From positions 1 through 6,427 of the forward strand of contig DAOWIT010000086.1 in NCBI GenBank assembly GCA_030640765.1: DNA of 6,427 bases, in the 5' to 3' direction. Below, piece after piece: positions 1 through 6,038 of this stretch (within the stretch, counting starts at the first letter, position 1; every line of letters starts with the position of its first letter). A program made the translations under genes and the position numbers. Origin of the DNA: Candidatus Latescibacterota bacterium. GTDB lineage: Bacteria > Latescibacterota > MVCY01. The notes under the pieces were generated by a model. It was not told where the DNA came from. It did no database searches and was given only the letters and a program-made list of their open reading frames with translations.

Positions 1-515
1 CAGGCAGCACCCGTGGCGATAGGTATTCCGCCGGCAACAATGGCATCTGTTCCCAGAACACCGATCTCCAAGTCGCTGAGGTGCATAGAGCCTCCCCGGC
101 CGCCGCAGCACCCTGGCGAAAGACCCATTATTTCAGCAAGGAGGATATTGATGGACTGCTGCATCTGGGAGGTAATCTTATGCGTCAAAGGGTTGTAATC
201 TGCTGGTGTATAATACGCTAACGCCTTGGCCAGAAATTGGTGATGGGCACGATGGGTTCCACCTATCAAGTCAGTCTGACGAATGCCACTCATAGCACCC
301 ACCGCAACAGCCTCCTGGCCAATACTACTGTGCACAGGGCCATGGACAAGATCCTGCTGTTTTAATTCCAACACCGCTGTTTCAAAAGCGCGAATGAGAT
401 AAAGCTGTTGAAGCATCAACAGTAATGTCCGCTTATCCTGCTTCTTCCAGTCTTCTTCGGTGATCTTTAATCTTTTCCAATCAAAATCAAGACCTATCTT
501 TTCCCAAATGGACAT
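1..515 (-). CDS. ThDP-dependent 2-oxoacid dehydrogenase E1 component, alpha-type N-terminal part (partial)
   Basis: My translation from the ATG at 515-513 gives 171 residues that run off the left edge. It is the N-terminal part of a thiamine-diphosphate E1 alpha domain, the subunit that decarboxylates 2-oxoacids (pyruvate, branched-chain or acetoin dehydrogenase type) in the cytoplasm. Family landmarks are a helical start (LYLIRAFE, about 38-45), HSSIGQEAVAVG (62-73), GTHRAHHQFLAKAL (86-99), LAEIMGL (126-132), GRGGSMHLSD (139-148) and a glycine-rich GGIPIATGAA stretch (162-171). The GDG...N cofactor motif would lie beyond the window. The insert after THRAHHQ and the wording of these motifs remind me of the long proteins in which E1 alpha and beta are fused, but this is inference because the end is missing. 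It starts 45 bases after the preceding SDR stop, with only a weak AAGGGA site (520-525). An in-frame TAA lies upstream and no other ATG is available. The true substrate is unknown. Confidence 0.88.
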   Translation of the reverse strand, partial: MSIWEKIGLDFDWKRLKITEEDWKKQDKRTLLLMLQQLYLIRAFETAVLELKQQDLVHGPVHSSIGQEAVAVGAMSGIRQTDLIGGTHRAHHQFLAKALAYYTPADYNPLTHKITSQMQQSINILLAEIMGLSPGCCGGRGGSMHLSDLEIGVLGTDAIVAGGIPIATGAA

Positions 516-560
516 AATTTCCCTTAAATCGTTAATATTGTCATCTTATTGTCAGTTTTC

Positions 561-1370
561 CTACTCTTCTAAGGTGGCCACCGCCTGCCGACTTTCTCCG
601 ATAAGCATAGCAGTCATTCCGCCATCGGTGAAGATGTTAGCGCCGGTTATGTAAGAGGATTCATCGGAAGCCAAAAAGGCCACTACATTGCCCACTTCTC
701 TCGGCGTCTGGACTCTCTTCAAAGGAATGTGAGCCATCCAGAAATCTTCGACCGCCTTCTCATCTCTGCCAGCCTGCTTAATATCCTGCCAGATTTTTGT
801 GTCTGTGAGCCCTGGGCTAACGGCGTTAACTCTGATGCCCAGAGGACCAAACTCGATAGCCATAGACTTTGTCATACACTCCACACCGCCTTTGGCAGAC
901 GCATAGGGGACAGCCGAAGGCAGGGTGGCATAAGTGTGTACCGAGGCAATATTGATGATAGAGCCGCTCTTCTGTTTAACCATCTGGCGCAGGGCAGCCT
1001 GGGAGCAAAGGAAGGTTCCCCTCAAATCAACATTGATAACCTTATCCCAGTCCTCTTCTTTTGTCTCTAAGGTCGGCTTGACAAAGTTGGCTCCGGCATT
1101 ATTCACTAAAATATCCAGTCGGTCGAATTCCGATACGGTCTTCTCTACCATGATTTCCACTTGACACCGCAGGGAGACATCAGTGTGAATAAACAGGCCT
1201 CGCCCCCATCTCTGCCGCAGGATCTTCTCCACCCGCCGACCATTTTCCTCGTTCACCTCGGCGATGACAACAGTTGCCCCACACTCTGAGAGCACTAAGG
1301 CAATTCCCTCTCCAATACCAAAACCACCACCGGTAACGATAGCCACTTTTCCGGAAATATCCGGCATCAT
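561..1370 (-). CDS. SDR-family NAD(P)-dependent oxidoreductase (first copy, 269 aa)
   Basis: This is a classical short-chain dehydrogenase/reductase, a soluble enzyme that interconverts a hydroxyl and a carbonyl using NAD(P). The Rossmann motif TGGGFGIG sits at residues 13-20, an acidic residue (E38) ends the second strand and suggests NAD preference, and NNAG is at 90-93. The active-site set is S143, Y156 and K160 (YxxxK), followed by the SPG motif at 185-187. The position of the usual catalytic Asn (VNLRG in relatives) reads Asp, D115, here. Two adjacent ATGs begin the gene. An exact AGGAGG at 1373-1378 lies 2 nt from the first (1370) and 5 nt from the second (1367), so translation probably starts at the second. 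The cyclase stop lies only 9 nt upstream, so the two genes are probably co-translated. The C-terminal tail after the DGG motif is longer than usual. It resembles sugar/polyol-type SDRs, and the substrate is not identifiable. Confidence 0.93.
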   Translation of the reverse strand: MMPDISGKVAIVTGGGFGIGEGIALVLSECGATVVIAEVNEENGRRVEKILRQRWGRGLFIHTDVSLRCQVEIMVEKTVSEFDRLDILVNNAGANFVKPTLETKEEDWDKVINVDLRGTFLCSQAALRQMVKQKSGSIINIASVHTYATLPSAVPYASAKGGVECMTKSMAIEFGPLGIRVNAVSPGLTDTKIWQDIKQAGRDEKAVEDFWMAHIPLKRVQTPREVGNVVAFLASDESSYITGANIFTDGGMTAMLIGESRQAVATLEE

Positions 1371-1372
1371 CG

Positions 1373-1378
1373 CCTCCT
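1373..1378 (-). promoter_or_regulatory. Ribosome binding site of the third-transcribed SDR
   Basis: The minus strand reads AAAGGAGGCG directly before ATGATG. The AGGAGG core is a perfect anti-16S match. Its spacing favours the second ATG (1367-1365) over the first. The site abuts the TGA stop of the cyclase gene (1382-1380), a layout expected for translational coupling. Confidence 0.8.
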
Positions 1379-1379
1379 T

Positions 1380-2024
1380 TCATCTTACTTCAATGGCAAA
1401 AGCCCTCACTGGTGAACCGTCGCGACCTTTTATTTTTAAAGGTGCCGCTGCGAAGAATACCTCCTCGGCAGTCAATTCTCTCAAGTGGGCTAAAGCCTCC
1501 ACAATAATTATTTCCTGTTCCAGAAGAGTCTTATGGATTAGGGCATAGTCTTGGGGGTGTACAGTTGGTGTTTCCAATCCTAAGAGGTCTATTTCTTTTT
1601 CTGCTAACCACCTGGAGAGCTCTACAGTAATCACTGGCTGGTCAGAGAAATATTCTTCCTGGGGATAAACCTTATCCCAATCGGTGCGGAGGAGAACCTT
1701 TGCTCCCTTGGGGATTCTGCTTTCATAAGGTTTAAGATCTTCGACCCCTATTTCATCCTTTGCTTTCTTTCTGCTGAGGTCTATCACCAAGGCATTTCCC
1801 ACGCATTTGCCCAGGTCGAGCTTGTCAACTGTCCGGCCGTTGTCAAAAAAATGAAACGGAGCGTCGAGATGGGTTCCCTGGTGAGTGCTCATTATTATCT
1901 GAGTGATGTTGTAGCCCATGCTTTTAATGGTGTGATGGACCAGTATCCCACACTTTGGATCGGGACTGAAGGTGGGCGCCTGGTGATAGATTTCCAGCGA
2001 TAAGTCCACAATCCTTTTGGCCAT
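1380..2024 (-). CDS. Cyclase / kynurenine formamidase family metal-dependent hydrolase (214 aa)
   Basis: The protein belongs to the 'cyclase' family that includes kynurenine formamidase KynB and isatin hydrolase, metal-dependent enzymes hydrolysing amide, lactam or related bonds. The signature HxGTHxDxPxHF is complete: H48, G50, T51, H52, D54, P56 and H58, with the His/Asp residues as the family's metal ligands. The C-terminus carries the usual LL...IIIVEALAHL block and the APLKIKGRDGSPVRAFAIEV ending. The chosen start at 2024 gives 214 residues, close to KynB length, and has a strong site (AAAGGAG, 5-nt spacer). A further in-frame ATG at 2102 would add 26 residues translated from a palindromic repeat and is rejected. 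No tryptophan-pathway gene lies nearby, so kynurenine formamidase itself is unlikely. In this setting a hydrolase opening a ring or lactone-like intermediate is a guess. Confidence 0.92.
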   Translation of the reverse strand: MAKRIVDLSLEIYHQAPTFSPDPKCGILVHHTIKSMGYNITQIIMSTHQGTHLDAPFHFFDNGRTVDKLDLGKCVGNALVIDLSRKKAKDEIGVEDLKPYESRIPKGAKVLLRTDWDKVYPQEEYFSDQPVITVELSRWLAEKEIDLLGLETPTVHPQDYALIHKTLLEQEIIIVEALAHLRELTAEEVFFAAAPLKIKGRDGSPVRAFAIEVR

Positions 2025-2029
2025 TTCTT

Positions 2030-2036
2030 CTCCTTT
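2030..2036 (-). promoter_or_regulatory. Ribosome binding site that decides the cyclase start
   Basis: The minus strand reads AAAGGAG, then a 5-nt spacer AAGAA, then ATG (2024-2022). This is a strong, well-spaced site. It fixes the start at 2024, outside the repeat element, rather than at the upstream in-frame ATG at 2102. Confidence 0.85.
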
Positions 2037-2040
2037 CTGA

Positions 2041-2160
2041 AGTTTCGTAGCTTGGGTTAATCGCAGTTTTGTAGGTTGGGTTAAGCGCAGCGAACCCAAC
2101 AAAAGACGGATCGTTGGGTTTCGTCCCTCAACCCAACCTACAACCTACAAGCTTTAAACT
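2041..2160. repeat. Nested inverted-repeat (REP/MITE-like) element with TAGGTTGGGTT core
   Basis: The core is a perfect 14-bp inverted repeat, TTGTAGGTTGGGTT (2069-2082) against AACCCAACCTACAA (2130-2143). Nested inside is AACCCAAC (2093-2100) against GTTGGGTT (2113-2120). The same 8-mers can alternatively pair as two side-by-side hairpins (2075-2082 with 2093-2100, and 2113-2120 with 2130-2137). A degenerate direct copy of the left arm lies at 2046-2066 (18 of 21 match 2070-2090). Imperfect outermost arms, AGTTT...AGCTTG (2041-2054) and CAAGCT...AAACT (2148-2160), close the element. From memory, elements with a TAGGTTGGGTT...GCGNAGCG...AACCCAAC pattern are dispersed in many bacterial genomes. 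It sits between two genes of the same operon. No transposase is encoded, so mobility would be in trans if at all. Confidence 0.85.
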
Positions 2161-2181
2161 AAAAAACTCTAATGAGAATTA

Positions 2182-3006
2182 CTACTTGGTTCCGGAAAAA
2201 ACGGCGGTTTTTCCCAAACCCTCCGGCCCCATCCCCTGATATCCACCATCAATTGGAAGATCCACAGCGGTGATAAATGAGGCATCATCACTTAAGAGAA
2301 ACAGCATTGGACCCGCACATTCTACTGGTTCACCACAACGCTCCATCATGTGGTATTGTCCCCATATAGGATCCCATTTTTTGCGACCGCCGCCAGCATC
2401 AGCAGCCTTATACACTTCTCTTGTCCAAATCCAGCCAGGGCTAACACTGTTGACTCTAATGTTATAGCGGATCAAATCTAATGCCATACACTTAGTCAGG
2501 GTATGAACTGCACCTTTTGCCGCATTATATGTCCAACGGTTCGGTTGAGCCACAAAAGCAGAAACGCTTGACATATTGACGATCGCACCTCCGCCCTGCT
2601 TCCTCATTGGCTCAACCACGCACTGAGCCATGACCGCATAGGCCATTGGTCCAACTTGAAAGACCCGCTCCCAATCTTCGCGGGTGGCATCCAGTCCTTT
2701 CGCCGTGAACGAAAAGGCGTTATTAACAAGGTAATTGACTTTTTCCCATTTGGCCAGCGTTTGGTCAACCGTGTTTTTGCAAAATCGTTCATCGGCCATG
2801 TCGCCCCGGCAGAACAGGACGTTGTAACCGGCATCCTTCAACTCTTTTGCTGTAGTCAGACCTGCATCGCTAATTCCAGTGAATGTTACCAACGCTCCTT
2901 CCTTGCATAATTCTTCGACGATTGCTCGTCCTATACCGGATGAACCACCTGTTACAATAGCTACCTTGCCCTTAAAACGGTTCTTTATGGCCTGTCTCTG
3001 CTTCAT
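2182..3006 (-). CDS. SDR-family oxidoreductase with altered active-site surroundings (274 aa)
   Basis: This is a classical-length SDR with TGGSSGIG at residues 19-26, the Ser/Tyr/Lys set S147, Y160 and K164, and the VSPGWIWT segment after it. Three points set it apart from its neighbours. NNAG is replaced by NNAF (95-98). The position of the usual catalytic Asn (VNLxG) is glycine, G119, in the run QVGPMAY. The second strand ends TFTGISD without the acidic residue of NAD-preferring enzymes. The C-terminal tail (GGYQGMGPEGLG and beyond) matches a subgroup of sugar- or cyclic-ketone-type SDRs that I recognise only by pattern. The start has a good GAGGAG site (3014-3019, 7-nt spacer). It follows the next SDR by 21 nt, clearly in one operon, while a long repeat separates it from the cyclase gene downstream. 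The substrate is unknown. Confidence 0.92.
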   Translation of the reverse strand: MKQRQAIKNRFKGKVAIVTGGSSGIGRAIVEELCKEGALVTFTGISDAGLTTAKELKDAGYNVLFCRGDMADERFCKNTVDQTLAKWEKVNYLVNNAFSFTAKGLDATREDWERVFQVGPMAYAVMAQCVVEPMRKQGGGAIVNMSSVSAFVAQPNRWTYNAAKGAVHTLTKCMALDLIRYNIRVNSVSPGWIWTREVYKAADAGGGRKKWDPIWGQYHMMERCGEPVECAGPMLFLLSDDASFITAVDLPIDGGYQGMGPEGLGKTAVFSGTK

Positions 3007-3027
3007 GGCGCATCTCCTCGTGAGTTG

Positions 3028-3780
3028 CTAATCCATTACTAATCCACCGTTTACATCCAGTGTTTCACCAGTGATATAGCGGGCTTCCTCTGAGACCAGA
3101 AAGAGTACAGCTCCCGCTACATCTTGTGGTTTGCCATAATCTTTCCAGGGTATCATATTCTTGAATCTGGTATTCATCTCATCTCCCCAGGCATCGGTCA
3201 TTTCTGTCTCTATGGGCCCAGGACAGACACAATTGACATTGATCTTGTGGGGGGCAGCAGCGAGGGCCAGGGATTTAGTAAAGCAGATTACGCCTGCTTT
3301 GGAGGCAGAATAATGAGCACCTACGGCTACCCCTCCGATCTTTGCTGAGGCAGAGGAGATATTGACAATCTTTCCCGATTTTCTGCCCAGCATTTCTCTA
3401 AACACAGCCTGAGAGCAGAGGAAAGTTCCCTTCAGATTCACGGCAAAAACCCTATCCCATTCCTCTTCCTCTATCTCCAAGATGGGAGAGAGGGAACATA
3501 TGCCGGCACAATTGACCAGTATATCTATTTGACCGAATCGGGAAATGGTGGTCTTGACCATCCTTTCCACATCCTGCTTGTTGGAAACATCCACTTTAAC
3601 CGCTGTAGCTTCCTGTCCGATAATCTCAATTTCTCTCACAACTGCCTTCGCTTTTTCCAAATTGATGTCGCTGGCCACGATGCTGGCTCCTTCCTTGGCC
3701 AAGGTGAGAGCAACAGCCCTACCCAGGCCCTGTGCTGAGCCAGTAACAATGGCCACTTTATCTTTCAATCTCATTCCCAT
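3028..3780 (-). CDS. SDR-family oxidoreductase, FabG/sugar-dehydrogenase-like (250 aa)
   Basis: This is the most canonical of the three SDRs and has the typical 250-residue length. TGSAQGLG lies at 13-20, D38 at the end of the second strand points to NAD, and NCAG (90-93) replaces NNAG. The catalytic tetrad is N115 (VNLKG), S143, Y157 and K161, followed by the CPGPIETEM segment and a GGLVMD ending. Annotation by homology would probably say 3-oxoacyl-ACP reductase. The setting, without fatty-acid genes and beside a mutarotase and polyol dehydrogenase, argues for a carbohydrate or hydroxyacid substrate. The start is supported by GGAGGA (3787-3792, 6-nt spacer). It shares the block LxGTFLCSQA...SGxIxNIxS with the SDR at 561-1370 and is probably a paralogue of it. 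The gap upstream holds a gene remnant whose stop lies 21 nt before this start. Confidence 0.94.
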   Translation of the reverse strand: MGMRLKDKVAIVTGSAQGLGRAVALTLAKEGASIVASDINLEKAKAVVREIEIIGQEATAVKVDVSNKQDVERMVKTTISRFGQIDILVNCAGICSLSPILEIEEEEWDRVFAVNLKGTFLCSQAVFREMLGRKSGKIVNISSASAKIGGVAVGAHYSASKAGVICFTKSLALAAAPHKINVNCVCPGPIETEMTDAWGDEMNTRFKNMIPWKDYGKPQDVAGAVLFLVSEEARYITGETLDVNGGLVMD

Positions 3781-3801
3781 TTCTATTCCTCCACCATTTC
3801 T

Positions 3802-3888
3802 TCAAACTGAAGCAACCCAAACGCTCATGCCGACGGGGTCGGCGCCATGAATGATAAAAACAGTTGAGTCTATTTTCGAGGTGTCCAG
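3802..3888 (-). pseudogene. Possible C-terminal remnant of an unidentified gene
   Basis: In the minus-strand frame ending at TGA 3804-3802 there is a protein-like stretch including the run TVFIIHGADPVGMSVW. The frame stays open upstream through the palindrome to TAA TAA just past the mutarotase stop. It has no ATG, GTG or TTG that would give a normal gene; the only ATG would leave 8 residues. The stop lies 21 nt before the next SDR start, the same spacing as between the two SDRs, which is what the tail of a real operon gene would show. I do not recognise the family. The simplest reading is a gene mostly lost by deletion, with the palindrome at 3889-3921 at the breakpoint. It could also be chance open frame. 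Confidence 0.35.
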
Positions 3889-3921
3889 AACCTCCCGCAG
3901 GTTTCGAACCTGTGGGAGGTT
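3889..3921. repeat. 33-bp near-perfect palindrome between operon genes
   Basis: Two 15-base arms, AACCTCCCGCAGGTT (3889-3903) and AACCTGTGGGAGGTT (3907-3921), flank a TCG loop. They pair at every position except one (G against T, an A/C mismatch in the minus-strand transcript). No T-run follows on either strand, so it is not a standard terminator. It is more like a dispersed REP-type palindrome, or an mRNA-stabilising hairpin between the mutarotase and the SDR pair. The middle, GGTTTCGAACC, resembles a tRNA T-arm, but no tRNA surrounds it. Confidence 0.8.
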
Positions 3922-3960
3922 GGTATCATTTTCAGAACAAAAACCAGGACTTGTTTATTA

Positions 3961-4929
3961 TCATCCTGCCGGTACCTGTTCTGATCTGCCAATGGTTATG
4001 ACTAAGCTCCAGCTATTGTCTCCATGACCTTTTAGGGAGGCACACTCACCACGCTGAATGGCTGTGTCCAGTTTATCAGGACAACCGGTACAGGGTTCAA
4101 GGGCCACATTATAGCTGGGCTGTCCCTCATCAGGCCACCCTCCTTCGTTGATCCACACTCCCACATAGGGTATTTTCTCCACCGGAAAAGAGAATTTCAG
4201 AAAGTTTCCTGTTAGGGGATTATGCAGGGCACACCAGCCTTGCTCCAATGCAGTGGTGAAGAACTTTGTTGCCTGATTGGCCTCTGGTGAGTTAACAACG
4301 CTCAGGTCAATAACTTCTCCACCCGCTCCCTGGGCCTGGGGCCAAGATGTTTCGTAAAGAAGTCTGCCTAGCCTCTCATCCTTCGACCAGTCAGTACGTA
4401 TCCGTGGTTTACCCGGCAGAAGAATCTTTGTCCCCGGTGTCACGGTCAATAAAGGATGGGCCGCCCAGATGTATTTGAATTCAAATGGAGAAAAGTTCTT
4501 GAGTTGATAAGCGATATTGATCCTATCTTCCTGGAGTGTAAACACCTTAACGAAGCGATAAGAAAATCTTACCCCGAAGACGGTGAGTCTCAAGGTCTCC
4601 CCTTCTATCTCGCTTTCCCAGGGTAAGGCCCACAATTCCCCGTGATCAGGGATATGGATACCCTTCCACGGCCCTTCAGGATAAAACCCCTCCGCAATTG
4701 CCGGGAAGCATTCGTCATAACCACTGATATCATAGTGGGCAAAGTTTGCTCCGTAGGCAGGTATCCGAAATGGCCTCCCGCTCAACGAGATGTATTCATG
4801 TCCGTTTTCTTTAAGTATCAGCGAGATGATCTTCCCGCCAATCTGGGGAAGGAGGGAAAAACTCACCTGTTCGTTTTCTACGGTAATTCTCTCCAAGCCC
4901 TGAAATGTGTCTTGAGAAATCTCGGTCAT
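3961..4929 (-). CDS. Aldose 1-epimerase (galactose mutarotase)-like protein (322 aa)
   Basis: This belongs to the galactose-mutarotase-like beta-sandwich superfamily, which interconverts sugar anomers or binds carbohydrates. Landmarks, numbered from the ATG at 4929, are a QIGGKIISL strand near 29-37, GYDECFP (70-76), DHGELW (95-100), WAAHPLL with H158, and ALEPCTGCPDKL with E278. A His and a Glu are the catalytic pair in characterised mutarotases, so an active epimerase is plausible. The longer frame reaching an ATG at 5070 would overlap the dehydrogenase gene by 85 nt and add 47 residues unlike the family, so I chose 4929. The site before it (GGGGTTGGAA) is only moderate. The gene begins 56 nt after the dehydrogenase stop. 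It suggests that a free aldose or similar cyclic sugar enters the pathway. A non-catalytic sugar-binding relative is the main alternative. Confidence 0.85.
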   Translation of the reverse strand: MTEISQDTFQGLERITVENEQVSFSLLPQIGGKIISLILKENGHEYISLSGRPFRIPAYGANFAHYDISGYDECFPAIAEGFYPEGPWKGIHIPDHGELWALPWESEIEGETLRLTVFGVRFSYRFVKVFTLQEDRINIAYQLKNFSPFEFKYIWAAHPLLTVTPGTKILLPGKPRIRTDWSKDERLGRLLYETSWPQAQGAGGEVIDLSVVNSPEANQATKFFTTALEQGWCALHNPLTGNFLKFSFPVEKIPYVGVWINEGGWPDEGQPSYNVALEPCTGCPDKLDTAIQRGECASLKGHGDNSWSLVITIGRSEQVPAG

Positions 4930-4985
4930 TTCCAACCCCAAAATCAGAAAAGTAATATCAGAAGCAGCCGGCAGCGTTCCCAAGC

Positions 4986-6038
4986 TTAAGGAGTATATTT
5001 TGCCTCTCCCATCAGAAAAACTGGCCTGATGGCCTGCATCGTTTCCAGGAGATGAAAGGCCTGTTCCCATTCCTCAATCCGGAACCGATGGGTGATAAGA
5101 GGTAAGGTGTTGACCTTCTTTTGGGACAGGAACTTAAGGGCCTTCTCCCAGTCCGGGCCTCGGGAGCTATAGGCGAAAAAGAGAGCAATTCCTTTGGCCA
5201 CCATCCGGTCCCAGTCGAGAGGAATTTCTCTCTGCCCTGTTATTCCCACAACAGCCATCCGGCCGTTTCTCCTCAGCAGTTCCACCCCCTGAGTAATGGC
5301 TACCTTATTCCCGGAGGCTTCCACAATAACATCAGCTCCTACTCCCCCGGTCAGGTTCATCACTTTTTCTTTCAAATCTTGATTCTTGATATTTAAAGTT
5401 TCAATTCCCAGTTTGCGGGCACAGGCAAACCGTATTTTTTCATCCTCAGGGGTACCGACTAAAAGCACCCTGCCTGCACCTTCTGCCCTGGCTACCTGGG
5501 CAGCCAAAAGGCCAATAGCACCAGGCCCGAAGACTACTACCGTATCGTCTGTCTTTATGCCACACCGCTCCGAAACAGCATGGACTGACACTGCCAGCGG
5601 CTCGGTAAGTGCAGCCTGTTCAAAAGAGACATTCTCCGGAATGGGGTGGAGAAGATTTACTGGCAGCTTTACATAATTAGCAAAGCATCCGTCAGAATGG
5701 ATTCCCATAGCCTTTTTCTGGGGACAGAGATTAGGATAGCCCAGAGAGCAAATCCGGCAGACGCCGCAGGCAAATGGATTGTTCTCAGAGACAACCCGAT
5801 CGCCTATCTGGAACGTCTTTACTCCAGGGCCAAGATGTTGAATAGTGCCGGAGAATTCATGGCCCAGAATAAGTGGTGGGGTATTCGAAAAACGGTCATA
5901 GTAGATATGGACATCCGTACCACAGACACCGGCCACCTGGACTTTAATTACTGCTTCTCCTTCTCCGGGGCGTGGCTCCGGGACATCTTTGAGCCCAACA
6001 TTCCCCTTGCCTTTGGCAAATTTCAGCAGGGCCTTCAT
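4986..6038 (-). CDS. Zinc-dependent medium-chain alcohol/polyol dehydrogenase (350 aa)
   Basis: This MDR-superfamily enzyme has the length and layout of sorbitol/L-threonine dehydrogenases, oxidising a secondary alcohol with NAD(P). Catalytic zinc ligands are C39 (in GVCGTDVH), H60 and E61 (GHEFSG), with E146 in TEPLAV. The structural zinc loop is intact with C91, C94, C97 and C105. The Rossmann motif GPGAIG spans 171-176. The second strand ends LLVGTPEDE without the Asp typical of NAD-specific sorbitol dehydrogenases, so cofactor choice is open. Its start overlaps the stop of the racemase gene by one base (TGATG), and no good Shine-Dalgarno precedes it, so translation probably depends on the upstream gene. 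Polyol, sugar-acid and threonine dehydrogenase are all possible. The company of a mutarotase and a LarA homologue favours a carbohydrate substrate. Confidence 0.95.
   Translation of the reverse strand: MKALLKFAKGKGNVGLKDVPEPRPGEGEAVIKVQVAGVCGTDVHIYYDRFSNTPPLILGHEFSGTIQHLGPGVKTFQIGDRVVSENNPFACGVCRICSLGYPNLCPQKKAMGIHSDGCFANYVKLPVNLLHPIPENVSFEQAALTEPLAVSVHAVSERCGIKTDDTVVVFGPGAIGLLAAQVARAEGAGRVLLVGTPEDEKIRFACARKLGIETLNIKNQDLKEKVMNLTGGVGADVIVEASGNKVAITQGVELLRRNGRMAVVGITGQREIPLDWDRMVAKGIALFFAYSSRGPDWEKALKFLSQKKVNTLPLITHRFRIEEWEQAFHLLETMQAIRPVFLMGEAKYTP

Noticed and set aside
2025..2102. N-terminal extension of the cyclase by 26 residues from an upstream ATG at 2102
   Set aside because: The extension is translated palindromic repeat (repeating LRLTQ-TKL), and a strong ribosome binding site sits directly before the ATG at 2024.
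2161..2181. Rho-independent terminator after the SDR at 2182-3006 (minus-strand TTTTTT run)
   Set aside because: The only stem before the T-run is about 3 bp (CTC/GAG), too weak; the downstream genes appear to belong to the same transcript.
3028..3780. Calling this SDR fabG
   Set aside because: The sequence would hit FabG, but no fatty-acid synthesis genes are nearby and the operon is carbohydrate-like, so the symbol would mislead.
3829..3843. Small GCCGAC/GTCGGC hairpin
   Set aside because: A 6-bp stem with a 3-base loop, lying within the protein-like remnant frame and without a T-run; not enough to call a regulatory site.
3889..3921. tRNA fragment or attachment site, because GGTTTCGAACC resembles a T-arm
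   Set aside because: No acceptor, D or anticodon arm is present on either side; the resemblance comes from the palindrome centre.
4930..5070. 47-residue N-terminal extension of the mutarotase, overlapping the dehydrogenase gene
   Set aside because: It would overlap the dehydrogenase 3' end by 85 nt in another frame and has no family-like sequence; the family core begins just after the ATG at 4929.
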